DNA from: Serpentinimonas raichei
GTDB taxonomy: Bacteria; Pseudomonadota; Gammaproteobacteria; Burkholderiales; Burkholderiaceae_C
NCBI RefSeq assembly: GCF_000828895.1
Contig: NZ_AP014568.1
Coordinates: 1,247,858 to 1,311,857 of the forward strand
Length of the DNA: 64,000 nucleotides
Direction: 5' to 3'
Every line of letters starts with the position of its first letter. Position 1 is the stretch's first letter. The position numbers and the translations under genes are program-made. Below, in pieces: positions 27,686 to 38,463 of this stretch. The notes under the pieces are model-generated. The model was not told the origin of the DNA. It saw only the letters and a program-made list of their open reading frames with translations, and did not search any database.

Positions 27686-30600
27686 CTCTCCCCGCGCGAG
27701 CGGGGAACACAGGCATTTATGGCTGGTGCGCCAGCGTGAAGGCGGTTCATCCCCGCGCGAGCGGGGAACACCAAACCGCCACTTGGCCGGCCATGCGCTC
27801 CAGCGGTTCATCCCCGCGCGAGCGGGGAACACTTTACCGGCAGTACACCGATGAACTGGAATAACGGTTCATCCCCGCGCGAGCGGGGAACACCCTACGC
27901 CCGCCGAGCGCATCAGTTTCGAGAGCGGTTCATCCCCGCGCGAGCGGGGAACACGTGCCCAGCCGCACGCCTTGCGCGTCTTGGAACGGTTCATCCCCGC
28001 GCGAGCGGGGAACACTTTGCATTTGGGGGCGAGGCAGACTACTCCGGCGGTTCATCCCCGCGCGAGCGGGGAACACTGCTGCTCATCCTCGTTGACCGCC
28101 GCAATCAGCGGTTCATCCCCGCGCGAGCGGGGAACACAGAAGCGGCCCGACGAAATCGAGGCCTCACTAAGGTTCATCCCCGCGCGAGCGGGGAACACAG
28201 GATGGTGATGCCCAGGGTTTTGGCCAGCGTCGGTTCATCCCCGCGCGAGCGGGGAACACGTAGCGCTGCGTTGCGGCAGCAGGTCGAGCCGCGGTTCATC
28301 CCCGCGCGAGCGGGGAACACGTCACCCCATGCGCGCAACAGCCGGTCAAAACGGGTTCATCCCCGCGCGAGCGGGGAACACGCGCAACGAGCTTGGCGTC
28401 ACCGGCGCGCACCCGGTTCATCCCCGCGCGAGCGGGGAACACAGGCTGAACAAGTGCAGCAATGTAGGTACCGACGGTTCATCCCCGCGCGAGCGGGGAA
28501 CACTTGAGCGTGCCGGGTACGTGCTCCACTGATTTCGGTTCATCCCCGCGCGAGCGGGGAACACGATAACGCCAACGTCGTGTCGGCAGCCAACGGCGGT
28601 TCATCCCCGCGCGAGCGGGGAACACAAGAACGCGGCGCTGACGGCGTTTTGCGAAGGCGGTTCATCCCCGCGCGAGCGGGGAACACCAGTCCAGTCAGCC
28701 CGGCTTGGAGCGTGGTTACGGTTCATCCCCGCGCGAGCGGGGAACACAGATGCCAGCGCCTCGGGTACGCTCTGGATGCCGGTTCATCCCCGCGCGAGCG
28801 GGGAACACCCAAGTCGGGCTGCAAGCGGGTGCGCTGTACGCGGTTCATCCCCGCGCGAGCGGGGAACACGACCTCGACGATCAGGCCACCGGCGCGAACG
28901 AAGGTTCATCCCCGCGCGAGCGGGGAACACTGGGCGGCGGCGGCCCGGTCTTGCGTGATGGTCGGTTCATCCCCGCGCGAGCGGGGAACACCCGCGCGGG
29001 CTCTGCGTCGATGCCGACCGCTTCGGTTCATCCCCGCGCGAGCGGGGAACACATCGCGCAACACGTCGAAGTCGTCAACCGCGCCGGTTCATCCCCGCGC
29101 GAGCGGGGAACACGCTGACACCGCGCTGTCGCAGCAACTGACGACCCGGTTCATCCCCGCGCGAGCGGGGAACACACTCAGGGCATCCAATCCCGCCCCG
29201 GTCATCGCGGTTCATCCCCGCGCGAGCGGGGAACACTCGCGATCAGCGCGCAGTTTATTCGTAGCGAACGGTTCATCCCCGCGCGAGCGGGGAACACCAC
29301 AGCCCATGCGCTGAGGTATTGGCCCTGAGCGGTTCATCCCCGCGCGAGCGGGGAACACGAGCAGCGTGCACCGCTACGACCAGCGGCTGCAGGGTTCATC
29401 CCCGCGCGAGCGGGGAACACCACGTTCGAGTTTGGTCAAGACCCGCTGCAAAGCGGTTCATCCCCGCGCGAGCGGGGAACACAGCCCGCAAGCAGCTCGC
29501 CAGTTGGCATCCAGCGGTTCATCCCCGCGCGAGCGGGGAACACCGGTATTCGCGCCGGATGATGCGCAGTAGATTCGGTTCATCCCCGCGCGAGCGGGGA
29601 ACACGGGCCGTCGGCCACGATCTTGACCTTGGCCGGCGGTTCATCCCCGCGCGAGCGGGGAACACCCCGCGCCATGCGGGCTCTTCCTTTTGAGCCGCGG
29701 TTCATCCCCGCGCGAGCGGGGAACACGATCGACACATACAAGGCCTAGTAGGTCGTCATCTGGTTCATCCCCGCGCGAGCGGGGAACACGGGTTTGGCCC
29801 ACTGGTGCCAATCACGCAGACCGGTTCATCCCCGCGCGAGCGGGGAACACGTTTGCACCGGCTGTGGTGATGCCAGCAGTGACGGTTCATCCCCGCGCGA
29901 GCGGGGAACACGTTTGCACCGGCTGTGGTGATGCCAGCAGTGACGGTTCATCCCCGCGCGAGCGGGGAACACAGCGCCAGCAGCGCCAGTTCCTGCTCCT
30001 CGGCCGGTTCATCCCCGCGCGAGCGGGGAACACGCGGCGTCCGATCCCAGCTCGAAAGCGGCGCGCGGTTCATCCCCGCGCGAGCGGGGAACACATAGGC
30101 GAAGATGCGCAAGGTGCCCTGATGGGCGGTTCATCCCCGCGCGAGCGGGGAACACCACGCCGTCGTCGTAAGCGCGGTCCCTGAAGCCGGTTCATCCCCG
30201 CGCGAGCGGGGAACACACCGTCACCCCGGCCGGGGCGTCGATCAGGGCCGGTTCATCCCCGCGCGAGCGGGGAACACTCCAAAACCCACACCATGCCGCG
30301 CTTGGCCGGCGGTTCATCCCCGCGCGAGCGGGGAACACGTCGGCGCAGCAGGCATAGTCTCGGAGGCCGGTCGGTTCATCCCCGCGCGAGCGGGGAACAC
30401 GAACGCCAAATGAAGGCCTGCCTGCCGCCGCTGCGGTTCATCCCCGCGCGAGCGGGGAACACGCCTCAAAGCCCTTCCATCCCTTAGCCATCACCGGTTC
30501 ATCCCCGCGCGAGCGGGGAACACCGGTATTCGCGCCGGATGATGCGCAGTAGATCCGGTTCATCCCCGCGCGAGCGGGGAACACTGGACAACGAAATCCG

Positions 30601-32052
30601 TGGCTACAATGGATCGCGGTTCATCCCCGCGCGAGCGGGGAACACCGGCGGCTGACTGCGGTGATCTGGCGGCCGGGCGGTTCATCCCCGCGCGAGCGGG
30701 GAACACCTCGTACAGGGTTGACCTGTAGCCGCTCCATGCGGTTCATCCCCGCGCGAGCGGGGAACACAATACCATGGAGGGCGCAAGCTGTGGCACCCAC
30801 GGTTCATCCCCGCGCGAGCGGGGAACACGCACATTTCGGTGCGCAGCATGGGGGCGGTGACGGTTCATCCCCGCGCGAGCGGGGAACACTAGCAAACTAA
30901 ATTGTAACAGATTGTTACAAGCGGTTCATCCCCGCGCGAGCGGGGAACACACGAGCTGGCCCGGCGGGCGGAGGACTACCCGCGGTTCATCCCCGCGCGA
31001 GCGGGGAACACCATGCCGCCTTGGGGGATGTAGAACCTGACACCGGTTCATCCCCGCGCGAGCGGGGAACACCTGCCGGGGCCGTAGATGGTGACGCTCA
31101 GCGGCGGTTCATCCCCGCGCGAGCGGGGAACACACGATTCGACGTGCCGCACCGCTACATCAACCTCGGTTCATCCCCGCGCGAGCGGGGAACACGCTGG
31201 TGCTCGGGGTGGCAGCAGGTCGAGCCGCGGTTCATCCCCGCGCGAGCGGGGAACACTCCAGCCCATCTTTGGTCTCGACCAGAGTCGCCGGTTCATCCCC
31301 GCGCGAGCGGGGAACACCTCGATCCAGCGAACGGCACGTTCAGCGCAGGCGGTTCATCCCCGCGCGAGCGGGGAACACACGCTTGAGCGCATCAACACCA
31401 CAAACCCAACGCGGTTCATCCCCGCGCGAGCGGGGAACACGGCGTGACCACAGAGTCGCTGAGCAAACTGCGCGGTTCATCCCCGCGCGAGCGGGGAACA
31501 CATACAAGCCGGGCTATGGCCGCAGGTCGAAGCCGGTTCATCCCCGCGCGAGCGGGGAACACCGTGACCCAGCTTGCCCGACACCCAGATTGGTCGGTTC
31601 ATCCCCGCGCGAGCGGGGAACACACCAATGCCAGCAAATGAGACTGCCCCGAAGGCGGTTCATCCCCGCGCGAGCGGGGAACACGCCGGAGACCCCGCCG
31701 GAATGCTCGCCCACGTGCGGTTCATCCCCGCGCGAGCGGGGAACACATTAGTGCAGTCACGCATCAGCAGGCCATCGACTGGTTCATCCCCGCGCGAGCG
31801 GGGAACACTCCGGTGCCACGGAAGCCAAGGCCCGGAAATACGGTTCATCCCCGCGCGAGCGGGGAACACAACGATGAGCCAGTCACAGTAAATGCCGACG
31901 GCGGTTCATCCCCGCGCGAGCGGGGAACACTTTCATTTGGCACCAGCAAGCCCTGGGCCTGCTGGTTCATCCCCGCGCGAGCGGGGAACACTTGCGGACA
32001 TGGACGCCGCGTAAAGGGTATGCCGGTTCATCCCCGCGCGAGCGGGGAACAC
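27683..32052 (-). CRISPR. Type I-E CRISPR array, 72 repeats and 71 spacers
   Basis: Repeats of 28 bp (29 with a mostly constant extra base) recur every 61-62 bp; I counted 72. On the minus strand the repeat begins GTGTTCCCCGC and ends GATGAACC, the I-E orientation, so transcription runs leftward from the leader at 32053. The left terminal repeat (27683-27710) has GGTCTC for GGTTCA, as expected of a trailer end; all others look identical. The base after GATGAACC is G in most units, with a few A, T or C, as expected if it derives from an AAG PAM. Spacers 29851-29883 and 29912-29944 are identical neighbours; 29544-29576 and 30524-30556 differ by one base. Confidence 0.99.
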
Positions 32053-32230
32053 ACTTCTTCCAACCTGTTGATTCACTGATAAAAATCAACCCCCAGAAAT
32101 TCTACCGATTTTTCGGAGCGTTTCGGCGGCTGATTTATCCACGTTGTCAAATGTCACGGCCCGAACGATCATAAGGTTTTTGGCGCAACAGGCGGGGGGA
32201 TGTGAGTGATACCAGTCTTTCATGGTCTGC
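32053..32230 (-). promoter_or_regulatory. CRISPR leader
   Basis: An AT-richer 178-bp non-coding stretch between the last array repeat and the cas2 stop. The array-proximal part contains the IHF site, a second partial copy (AATCAACCCC at 32084-32093) and A/T tracts. It should carry the array promoter and the integration signals for Cas1-Cas2, but I cannot name a definite -35/-10 pair. Confidence 0.8.
32061..32073 (-). promoter_or_regulatory. IHF-binding consensus in the leader
   Basis: On the minus strand the 13 bases read AATCAACAGGTTG, a perfect match to the IHF consensus WATCAANNNNTTR. It begins 8 bp from the first repeat. In E. coli type I-E, IHF bends the leader at about this position to direct Cas1-Cas2 to the leader-proximal repeat. 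Confidence 0.8.
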
Positions 32231-33427
<1,197 letters not shown>

Positions 33428-33428
<1 letters not shown>

Positions 33429-33796
33429 CAGACCACTCTCGGCAAAGGGCGAAGTCGGGTGGTTTTGCTGCCGAGCGTGATGAAAAACCCCGGTTTTAGA
33501 TCGGGGTTGGACATCAGGCTGGCCAACCATTCGGCGGGTGCATCGGCTGGAATGGGCTCCTGCCGCAGGTAAATGATCGCGGGCGGCGACGGCAGATCGT
33601 GCAAAAACACCAGTTCACCATAGTCGCGGTCGAACGTACTCAGCCAGCGTCCTAGCTCGCGCGCACGCTCAAGTACCCGTCGGTCAGACGCGCCGGGCAT
33701 GTCTTCGGTCACGGCAACCACATCGAAACCCTGAGCCCGCAGGCGCTTGAGCGCTGGTGCAGGAAAGTTCTCGTTAACCAGCAACAGCGGTTTCAC
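33428..33796 (-). CDS. DUF5615 PIN-like toxin inside the cas operon
   Basis: A 122-residue PIN-like protein of the DUF5615 family, normally the toxin partner of DUF433. LLLVNENFPAPALKRLRAQG, DVVAVTEDMPGASDRRVLER, ARELGRWLSTFDRDYGELVF match the family; VNENFP replaces the more frequent VDENLP, so the first acidic PIN residue is Asn. E9 and the acidic residues of TFDRD are kept. An RNase role is assumed from the PIN fold. It overlaps the antitoxin by 4 bases and cas1 by 1 base. It is not a cas gene in any standard I-E scheme. Confidence 0.85.
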
Positions 33797-34032
33797 GCAG
33801 CGGCCTTATGGCGGGCGATGTATTGCTCCTCCTGCATCATATCGGCCGCAAAAGCCAGCGCCGCCAGAATGTCTTCACGGGTTATGTGTGGGTAAGATTC
33901 CAGCAGTTGCTCAAACGTCCAGCCGTTTGCCAGCCAGCCGATGATCAGCTCGACGGATATGCGCGTCCCCTTGATGATCGGCTTGCCCACCAGAATTTCC
34001 GGATCGGAAACGATGCGGTCTCTCCATTCCAT
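33793..34032 (-). CDS. DUF433 antitoxin inside the cas operon
   Basis: A 79-residue DUF433 protein: DRIVSDPEILVGKPIIKGTR, ISVELIIGWLANGWTFEQLL, YPHITREDILAALAFAADMM. Such proteins have a helix-turn-helix-like fold and pair with DUF5615. A strong Shine-Dalgarno (AAGGAG, 6 bases before the ATG) sits in the 35-bp gap after cas6e, so it can be translated well independently. The ATGA overlap couples it to the toxin gene. Confidence 0.88.
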   Translation of the reverse strand: MEWRDRIVSDPEILVGKPIIKGTRISVELIIGWLANGWTFEQLLESYPHITREDILAALAFAADMMQEEQYIARHKAAA

Positions 34033-34067
34033 GATTCGCTCCTTTTCAACCGTGCAGTGTCAGAAAT

Positions 34068-34694
34068 TTAACCCAGGCGGCGCACCAGCAGCAAACCGCA
34101 GCCGAAGGACTTGGCGGGGCCGACGCCGTTTTCCAACAGATGCGCCAGCCACTTGGGTTCGTTTACCCGTAACACGCCTTCAAACGTACACGTCACCAGT
34201 TTGCCAGCGCGTTTGACTTTGCGGAAATACAGCGGCGCGTGCGGCAGGATGTCTGCGCTTTCCAGCGTGGCCGCAGAGGCTAACTTGCGCACCAGCCAGC
34301 TACGTTGATCGTCTTCCTTGATGAGTGGGACACGGCACTTTTCCGACTGCTTGCCGGGTTTGGCGTCACGCTCGGCGTCGGTAATGGTCTTGACCGGGTT
34401 GGCCGTAAGCAGAAAGGCCAAACGTTGGCCGGTGCTGGGCGTTGGCTGGATTTCGCGGCTGCCGAACAACAGCAGGCCGTCGGCGCGTGTCGGCGTCCGG
34501 CGAGACTGCACCAGTAGCCGGGTGGGTCGCCCCGTGCTCTGGTCTTCGATGCGGAACAAGAACCCCTGCCTATCCTGTTCGCTGCATTCCCGTGTTTCGC
34601 GGTCTTCGCCGGGGAACAACCGCCACAGTTGCCGGTGGAGGTCGTAGGGGTTGCGCGCGGCCTCCCAGGGGATTTCGACGCGACTTATGAACAT
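34068..34694 (-). CDS. cas6e: Cas6e (Cse3/CasE) crRNA endonuclease
   Basis: A 208-residue enzyme that cuts pre-crRNA in the repeat hairpin and stays in Cascade. FISRVEIPWEAARNPYDLHR is the family start, with a histidine at about 20 that aligns with the catalytic His of T. thermophilus Cse3. The C-terminal glycine-rich loop is GVGPAKSFGCGLLLVRRLG. It overlaps cas5e by 10 bases. Confidence 0.95.
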   Translation of the reverse strand: MFISRVEIPWEAARNPYDLHRQLWRLFPGEDRETRECSEQDRQGFLFRIEDQSTGRPTRLLVQSRRTPTRADGLLLFGSREIQPTPSTGQRLAFLLTANPVKTITDAERDAKPGKQSEKCRVPLIKEDDQRSWLVRKLASAATLESADILPHAPLYFRKVKRAGKLVTCTFEGVLRVNEPKWLAHLLENGVGPAKSFGCGLLLVRRLG

Positions 34695-35365
34695 GGCGCT
34701 TCCTTGTTTTTATGCAGGTACACGAGCCGCGTGCCGAACTGGCGCTTGTTGCCGTGCAGGGGCACGTCGCGCAGACGCAGGGGCTGGCCGGATTCCAGAC
34801 TTTCGCTGTAGATCAACGCTCCGTTACCGCTGGCATTTAGCAATGCTTCGACGCCGTTGGCGGCTTCGGCTTCGCCGTCGAACACCGGCCGCGCGGGCGG
34901 GCAGGCGCGACGGCCTAGGGTCGGCGTATACAGCGGGCGGCGCAGCGCAGCGGCGAGGGTGTCCTGTGTAAACGGTGCATCCGGCTTGATTCCGACGGCC
35001 ACAGTAAACGCGGCATCGTACAGGTATTCGCGGCGCGACACCACGGGGAATTTGTTGGCTTTGCCATCGACCTTGCGCGCGTCCATCACGGTGTGGAAAT
35101 CCGGCAGCTTCACGCCGGGTTTCTTCACGGGCTGTTTGCGATCAAGCCGCCCGACAGCGGTATCGACGCGCACACTGAATTCGACGCTCGCCGCGAGCGC
35201 TGCTTGCCCGGCGTGGTCGCTGCGCTCGATGCCGAGGCAGGCCGCAAGCAAGCCGAGCAGCCCGCTGCGCGTGGGATAGAGGTTGGAGGGCCGGAAGTCT
35301 TCGAACGTGTGCGTCCCCCAGGCCTGCATCGGCCCGTCGAGTCGCAGGATCAGATAGCGCGGCAT
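34685..35365 (-). CDS. cas5e: Cas5e (CasD) Cascade subunit
   Basis: A 226-residue subunit that binds the 5' handle of crRNA. LILRLDGPMQAWGTHTFEDF, RPSNLYPTRSGLLGLLAACL and EYLYDAAFTVAV are typical. The ATG at 35363-35365 (MPRYLIL) is used; the frame upstream overlaps cas7e and is not family sequence. It lies 4 bases after cas7e. Confidence 0.95.
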   Translation of the reverse strand: MPRYLILRLDGPMQAWGTHTFEDFRPSNLYPTRSGLLGLLAACLGIERSDHAGQAALAASVEFSVRVDTAVGRLDRKQPVKKPGVKLPDFHTVMDARKVDGKANKFPVVSRREYLYDAAFTVAVGIKPDAPFTQDTLAAALRRPLYTPTLGRRACPPARPVFDGEAEAANGVEALLNASGNGALIYSESLESGQPLRLRDVPLHGNKRQFGTRLVYLHKNKEAPCS

Positions 35366-35369
35366 GGCC

Positions 35370-36497
35370 TCAACCCTGCCCGCCGCTGGCAACCCAGCTT
35401 TCCAGCTCCGCCAGCGTGGCGGCAGGTTTTCCGTTCAATTCCACGTCGCCCTGGACGGCGAACGCGCGCGCGTTTTCGTCCAGCCCATAAGCCGCGTTGA
35501 TGCGCGCCCAATACGCCGCCAGCGCCGCAATCGAAGGTTTTAGGAAGCCGCCGTTGCGGTCGCGCTTGATCGGTTCTTCAAACGCATTGGCGAGTGAAAT
35601 CGGCTGATCGGCAAAGCTCGCCACGGCAAAGTCGGCTAGGTTGTGCGCAGCGAACGACTGCTGCTTGGCCGAAGGCACCACGGTCGCCAGCAAGTGCAGC
35701 ACATGGCGGGCGACAGCCAGCGCCTGCGCGCGCGATTCGGCGGTTTCCTCGCTCTTCATGTCGGCGATCAGACCCAGATTGACTTGCAATTGTTTGAGGT
35801 TGAGGCTGGCATAGCGGTAGAACACGCCGGACGAAAACTGCTGGGTATCGAGGTGGCCCGCGCCGGTTTCGCCCGCGTCCTGAGTCAGGTCATCCACGGC
35901 GGTGAACCAGTCCACGTCCTGCGGCTCGACCGCGTGGGTGGTGATGGCGTGGGCGATGGCCATTGCGCCGTCCACCGGCAGGTTGCTCATCAGCCCGCTA
36001 GTCGCCATCCGCCCAGACAAGGCAATGTCCACCGCCTGCGCCATCGCGGCACGGAAAGACCTGGCGTCTTTTTCGATCTGCTTTTCCAGCTTTTTGAGGT
36101 CTTGCCCTTCTTCACCCAGCAACTTGCAGTAATGCGCGACTTCTTCCAGCGTCCAGGGTGCGACCGCATCGCTGCCCGTACCCCCGGCAATGCCCTCCTT
36201 GCCTGACATCCATTCCAGCGTTTGCGCTACGCGCGCCGCGTCGTAGCGATCTTTCAGCGCCTCGGTAAAGCGCGCCTGAAGCCGGGGCAGGTTGCGCGTG
36301 CGCACCGACGGCTCGCCGAGATGCCGACCGTAATATGCGCTGGTGCGCATGGCGCGCTTGAGCGACTGGCTCGACACCCGCACCCGGTTGACGCCGCCGA
36401 ACACCGCCGTTTTCTGCATGTTCATGTCGTCGCGGTTCAGACACGACGGGCTGTGCGAAATCAGGACGTGAAAATTGATGAAGTTCTTGGTGGTCAT
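35370..36497 (-). CDS. cas7e: Cas7e (CasC/Cse4) Cascade backbone
   Basis: A 375-residue RAMP protein, six copies of which coat the crRNA. NFINFHVLISHSPSCLNRDD, KTAVFGGVNRVRVSSQSLKR and SGVFYRYASLNLKQLQVNLG are diagnostic. Length matches E. coli CasC. It overlaps cse2 by 4 bases. Confidence 0.97.
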   Translation of the reverse strand: MTTKNFINFHVLISHSPSCLNRDDMNMQKTAVFGGVNRVRVSSQSLKRAMRTSAYYGRHLGEPSVRTRNLPRLQARFTEALKDRYDAARVAQTLEWMSGKEGIAGGTGSDAVAPWTLEEVAHYCKLLGEEGQDLKKLEKQIEKDARSFRAAMAQAVDIALSGRMATSGLMSNLPVDGAMAIAHAITTHAVEPQDVDWFTAVDDLTQDAGETGAGHLDTQQFSSGVFYRYASLNLKQLQVNLGLIADMKSEETAESRAQALAVARHVLHLLATVVPSAKQQSFAAHNLADFAVASFADQPISLANAFEEPIKRDRNGGFLKPSIAALAAYWARINAAYGLDENARAFAVQGDVELNGKPAATLAELESWVASGGQG

Positions 36498-36952
36498 TGT
36501 TGGGCTCCTTTGGCGAGTGGGAATTGGGCAAGGTAATAGTCTTCGACGAGCTGGCGACGGGCGCGATCGCCCCAGTACCAGAGCGTTTTTCCAAACTCCG
36601 CCCAGTTCACGGCGGGTTCGGCGTGCGTCAGCAAGCGGCGCAGTTGAATCAGATCCAGCGGCGAATGCGCCCGCGCGACCTGCAACACGCGCGCTTCACT
36701 CACTTTGGCCTTGGCAAGCTGTGTGCCCAGCGACTTGGCTTTGGCGTCGTGCTTGCAACACGGCAACAGAAACGCGAGCCGCAGGTGGCGGTCGTCCGGC
36801 TTCTGGCCGGGAAACAGGCGGTACAGGGCGGGACACAGCGCGACGGATTCCATATCCGGCAAGCGCCGCAGTTCGGCACGCGCACCGTTCGAAAACGCCT
36901 CGCTCTCAAAGCGCGCCCGCAGCGCGACGAAATCAGGCAGTTCGACACTCAT
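36494..36952 (-). CDS. cse2: Cse2 (CasB, Cas11e) small Cascade subunit
   Basis: A 152-residue helical protein. RRLPDMESVALCPALYRLFP, RLAFLLPCCKHDAKAKSLGT and FGKTLWYWGDRARRQLVEDY match the family. It overlaps cas8e and cas7e by 4 bases each, so translation is coupled. Confidence 0.93.
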   Translation of the reverse strand: MSVELPDFVALRARFESEAFSNGARAELRRLPDMESVALCPALYRLFPGQKPDDRHLRLAFLLPCCKHDAKAKSLGTQLAKAKVSEARVLQVARAHSPLDLIQLRRLLTHAEPAVNWAEFGKTLWYWGDRARRQLVEDYYLAQFPLAKGAQQ

Positions 36953-38463
36953 GCAGTTTCCTCCGTCAGTTTTTTCAGATCGATGTTGAGCGCGCGGCGC
37001 GACCAGGCGATGACCGGGATCAGCTCGGGTTTCAAGGCATAAGGATCGGTCAGTTCTTCAAAAATAGCGCGGCAGTGGTCGGCAATCTGCTGCGCGTAGT
37101 GGCGGCGTGCTTCGCCCCATTCTTTGAACGTTGCGTCGCTGGAAAAGGTCTGGTGGATGAGGCTTTCGGTGCGCGCGTAGAACAGCTTTTCGGCGGTTTC
37201 ATGCACAGTTGCACCCAAGCCTTTCAAGCCCTTGTCCTTGTTCCCCTGCACGGCAAAATAGAGCTTGCCGCGCAGGGCTTTTTTGGCGTCCTTGCCGATC
37301 CCGACGAGTGTGAAGAGTCGCTTTTCCATTCCCCAGCCTGGCGCGAGCCCGATCAATTCGTGTCGGCGTTCGAGCACCGAAGCCTGATTCGTGCGGTAGC
37401 CGCCGACAAGAATGTTCAATGGTTCGTCGATGGTTGTCGCATGGAACTGGCTGATCGGTCCAGCAGGCGTAGAGCCTTCCTTGGCGTCCTTGTCATTCAA
37501 ACTGCGCGGGATGACGAACTCGCTCAAATGCGTCCAAGCCGGCGCGGTGGTGGTGAAGCTGGCGAAACGTTGTTCCAGCTCGCCTTTTTTTAGGCTCATG
37601 GTCATCGCGCCGTGCGGGTGCGGCCACACGCCTTCGACCGTGAAATTGAATTTCTCCTTGTGAAACCCGCTGTAGCCCGCCGTCGCCTCGCCACCCAGTA
37701 CGTCGCACGAGCGAGCGCCATCGACCTTGACCAGCTCGACGCGCGCGGGCTGCCAGAACAAACCACGCATCAGGCCGATCTGGTTCCAGTGCATGGCCGA
37801 TTTCTCGGCGATGGGAGAAACCCAAGTTGGCTGATCCTGCGCTAGGCCGGGCACTGCGATCTGGCGTTCTTCCACGCGCGGGCGCGTCAGCACATTGCGC
37901 CAGACCATGTGGCACAGGTCGCGGTCGAACACCAGCGTGGTGATCGGGGCACCGCCGCGCAGGCTGCCCTTAAATCCGCCGCCGAAGCTGGGGCAGTTGC
38001 TCGCCTGATTGAACAAGGCAATTGCCGCGACCGGCCCGCTGAGGTGCCGGACTTCGCCCGCTTCGTTGAAAAACGTGTGGTTGTTGCCTTCCGGCAAGCC
38101 GATCAGCAGCTTCTGGATTGGCGTCGGCTCCGCTGCCTTGACGCCGCGCGCCTGCATGAAAGGCTGGGTGGGATGGTCAAGATCAAACCAGTCGAGACAG
38201 GGCGCAATAGCGGCATCGAACTCGGCTGGCGTGAGCGGCGCGGACAGCCGCTGACGCAATGCGGCATCGTTGTCCGGCAGGAACATCACCTGCGTCATGC
38301 ACACCAGCAGTTGCAGGCAGGCCAGTTCCAGGTCGTCGCGCGGCAGGCTGATCTGCCAGTTCTCACTCGTCTCGCACAGCAGAGCGCGGTAAGTCAGAAG
38401 CTGGAACGCGCCTGCGCCGTGGTCGGCGCGCACGGGAATCCACGGGTCATCAAGCAGGTTCAT
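36949..38463 (-). CDS. cas8e: Cas8e (Cse1/CasA) large Cascade subunit
   Basis: A 504-residue PAM-recognising subunit from the ATG at 38461-38463 (MNLLDDPWIPVRADHGAG). NLLDDPWIPV, FFNEAGEVRHLSGPVAAIAL, NCPSFGGGFKGSLRGGAPI and LGLAPGWGMEK-like (IGLAPGWGMEKRLFTL) are Cse1 features. It overlaps cas3 by 14 bases. The frame upstream runs antisense-free into cas3 and is not part of the gene. Confidence 0.96.
   Translation of the reverse strand: MNLLDDPWIPVRADHGAGAFQLLTYRALLCETSENWQISLPRDDLELACLQLLVCMTQVMFLPDNDAALRQRLSAPLTPAEFDAAIAPCLDWFDLDHPTQPFMQARGVKAAEPTPIQKLLIGLPEGNNHTFFNEAGEVRHLSGPVAAIALFNQASNCPSFGGGFKGSLRGGAPITTLVFDRDLCHMVWRNVLTRPRVEERQIAVPGLAQDQPTWVSPIAEKSAMHWNQIGLMRGLFWQPARVELVKVDGARSCDVLGGEATAGYSGFHKEKFNFTVEGVWPHPHGAMTMSLKKGELEQRFASFTTTAPAWTHLSEFVIPRSLNDKDAKEGSTPAGPISQFHATTIDEPLNILVGGYRTNQASVLERRHELIGLAPGWGMEKRLFTLVGIGKDAKKALRGKLYFAVQGNKDKGLKGLGATVHETAEKLFYARTESLIHQTFSSDATFKEWGEARRHYAQQIADHCRAIFEELTDPYALKPELIPVIAWSRRALNIDLKKLTEETA

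Noticed and set aside
27683..32052. Many plus-strand reading frames across the array encoding repetitive peptides (SSPRERGT, FIPARAGNT, VHPRASGEH)
   Set aside because: They are the three frames of the CRISPR repeat; the 61-bp period is not a multiple of three, so the frames rotate. There is no start-site or coding signal.
32121..32200. Clear -35/-10 promoter in the CRISPR leader
   Set aside because: TTGACA occurs on the minus strand (near 32133-32138), but no -10 lies at a proper distance, so I did not call it.
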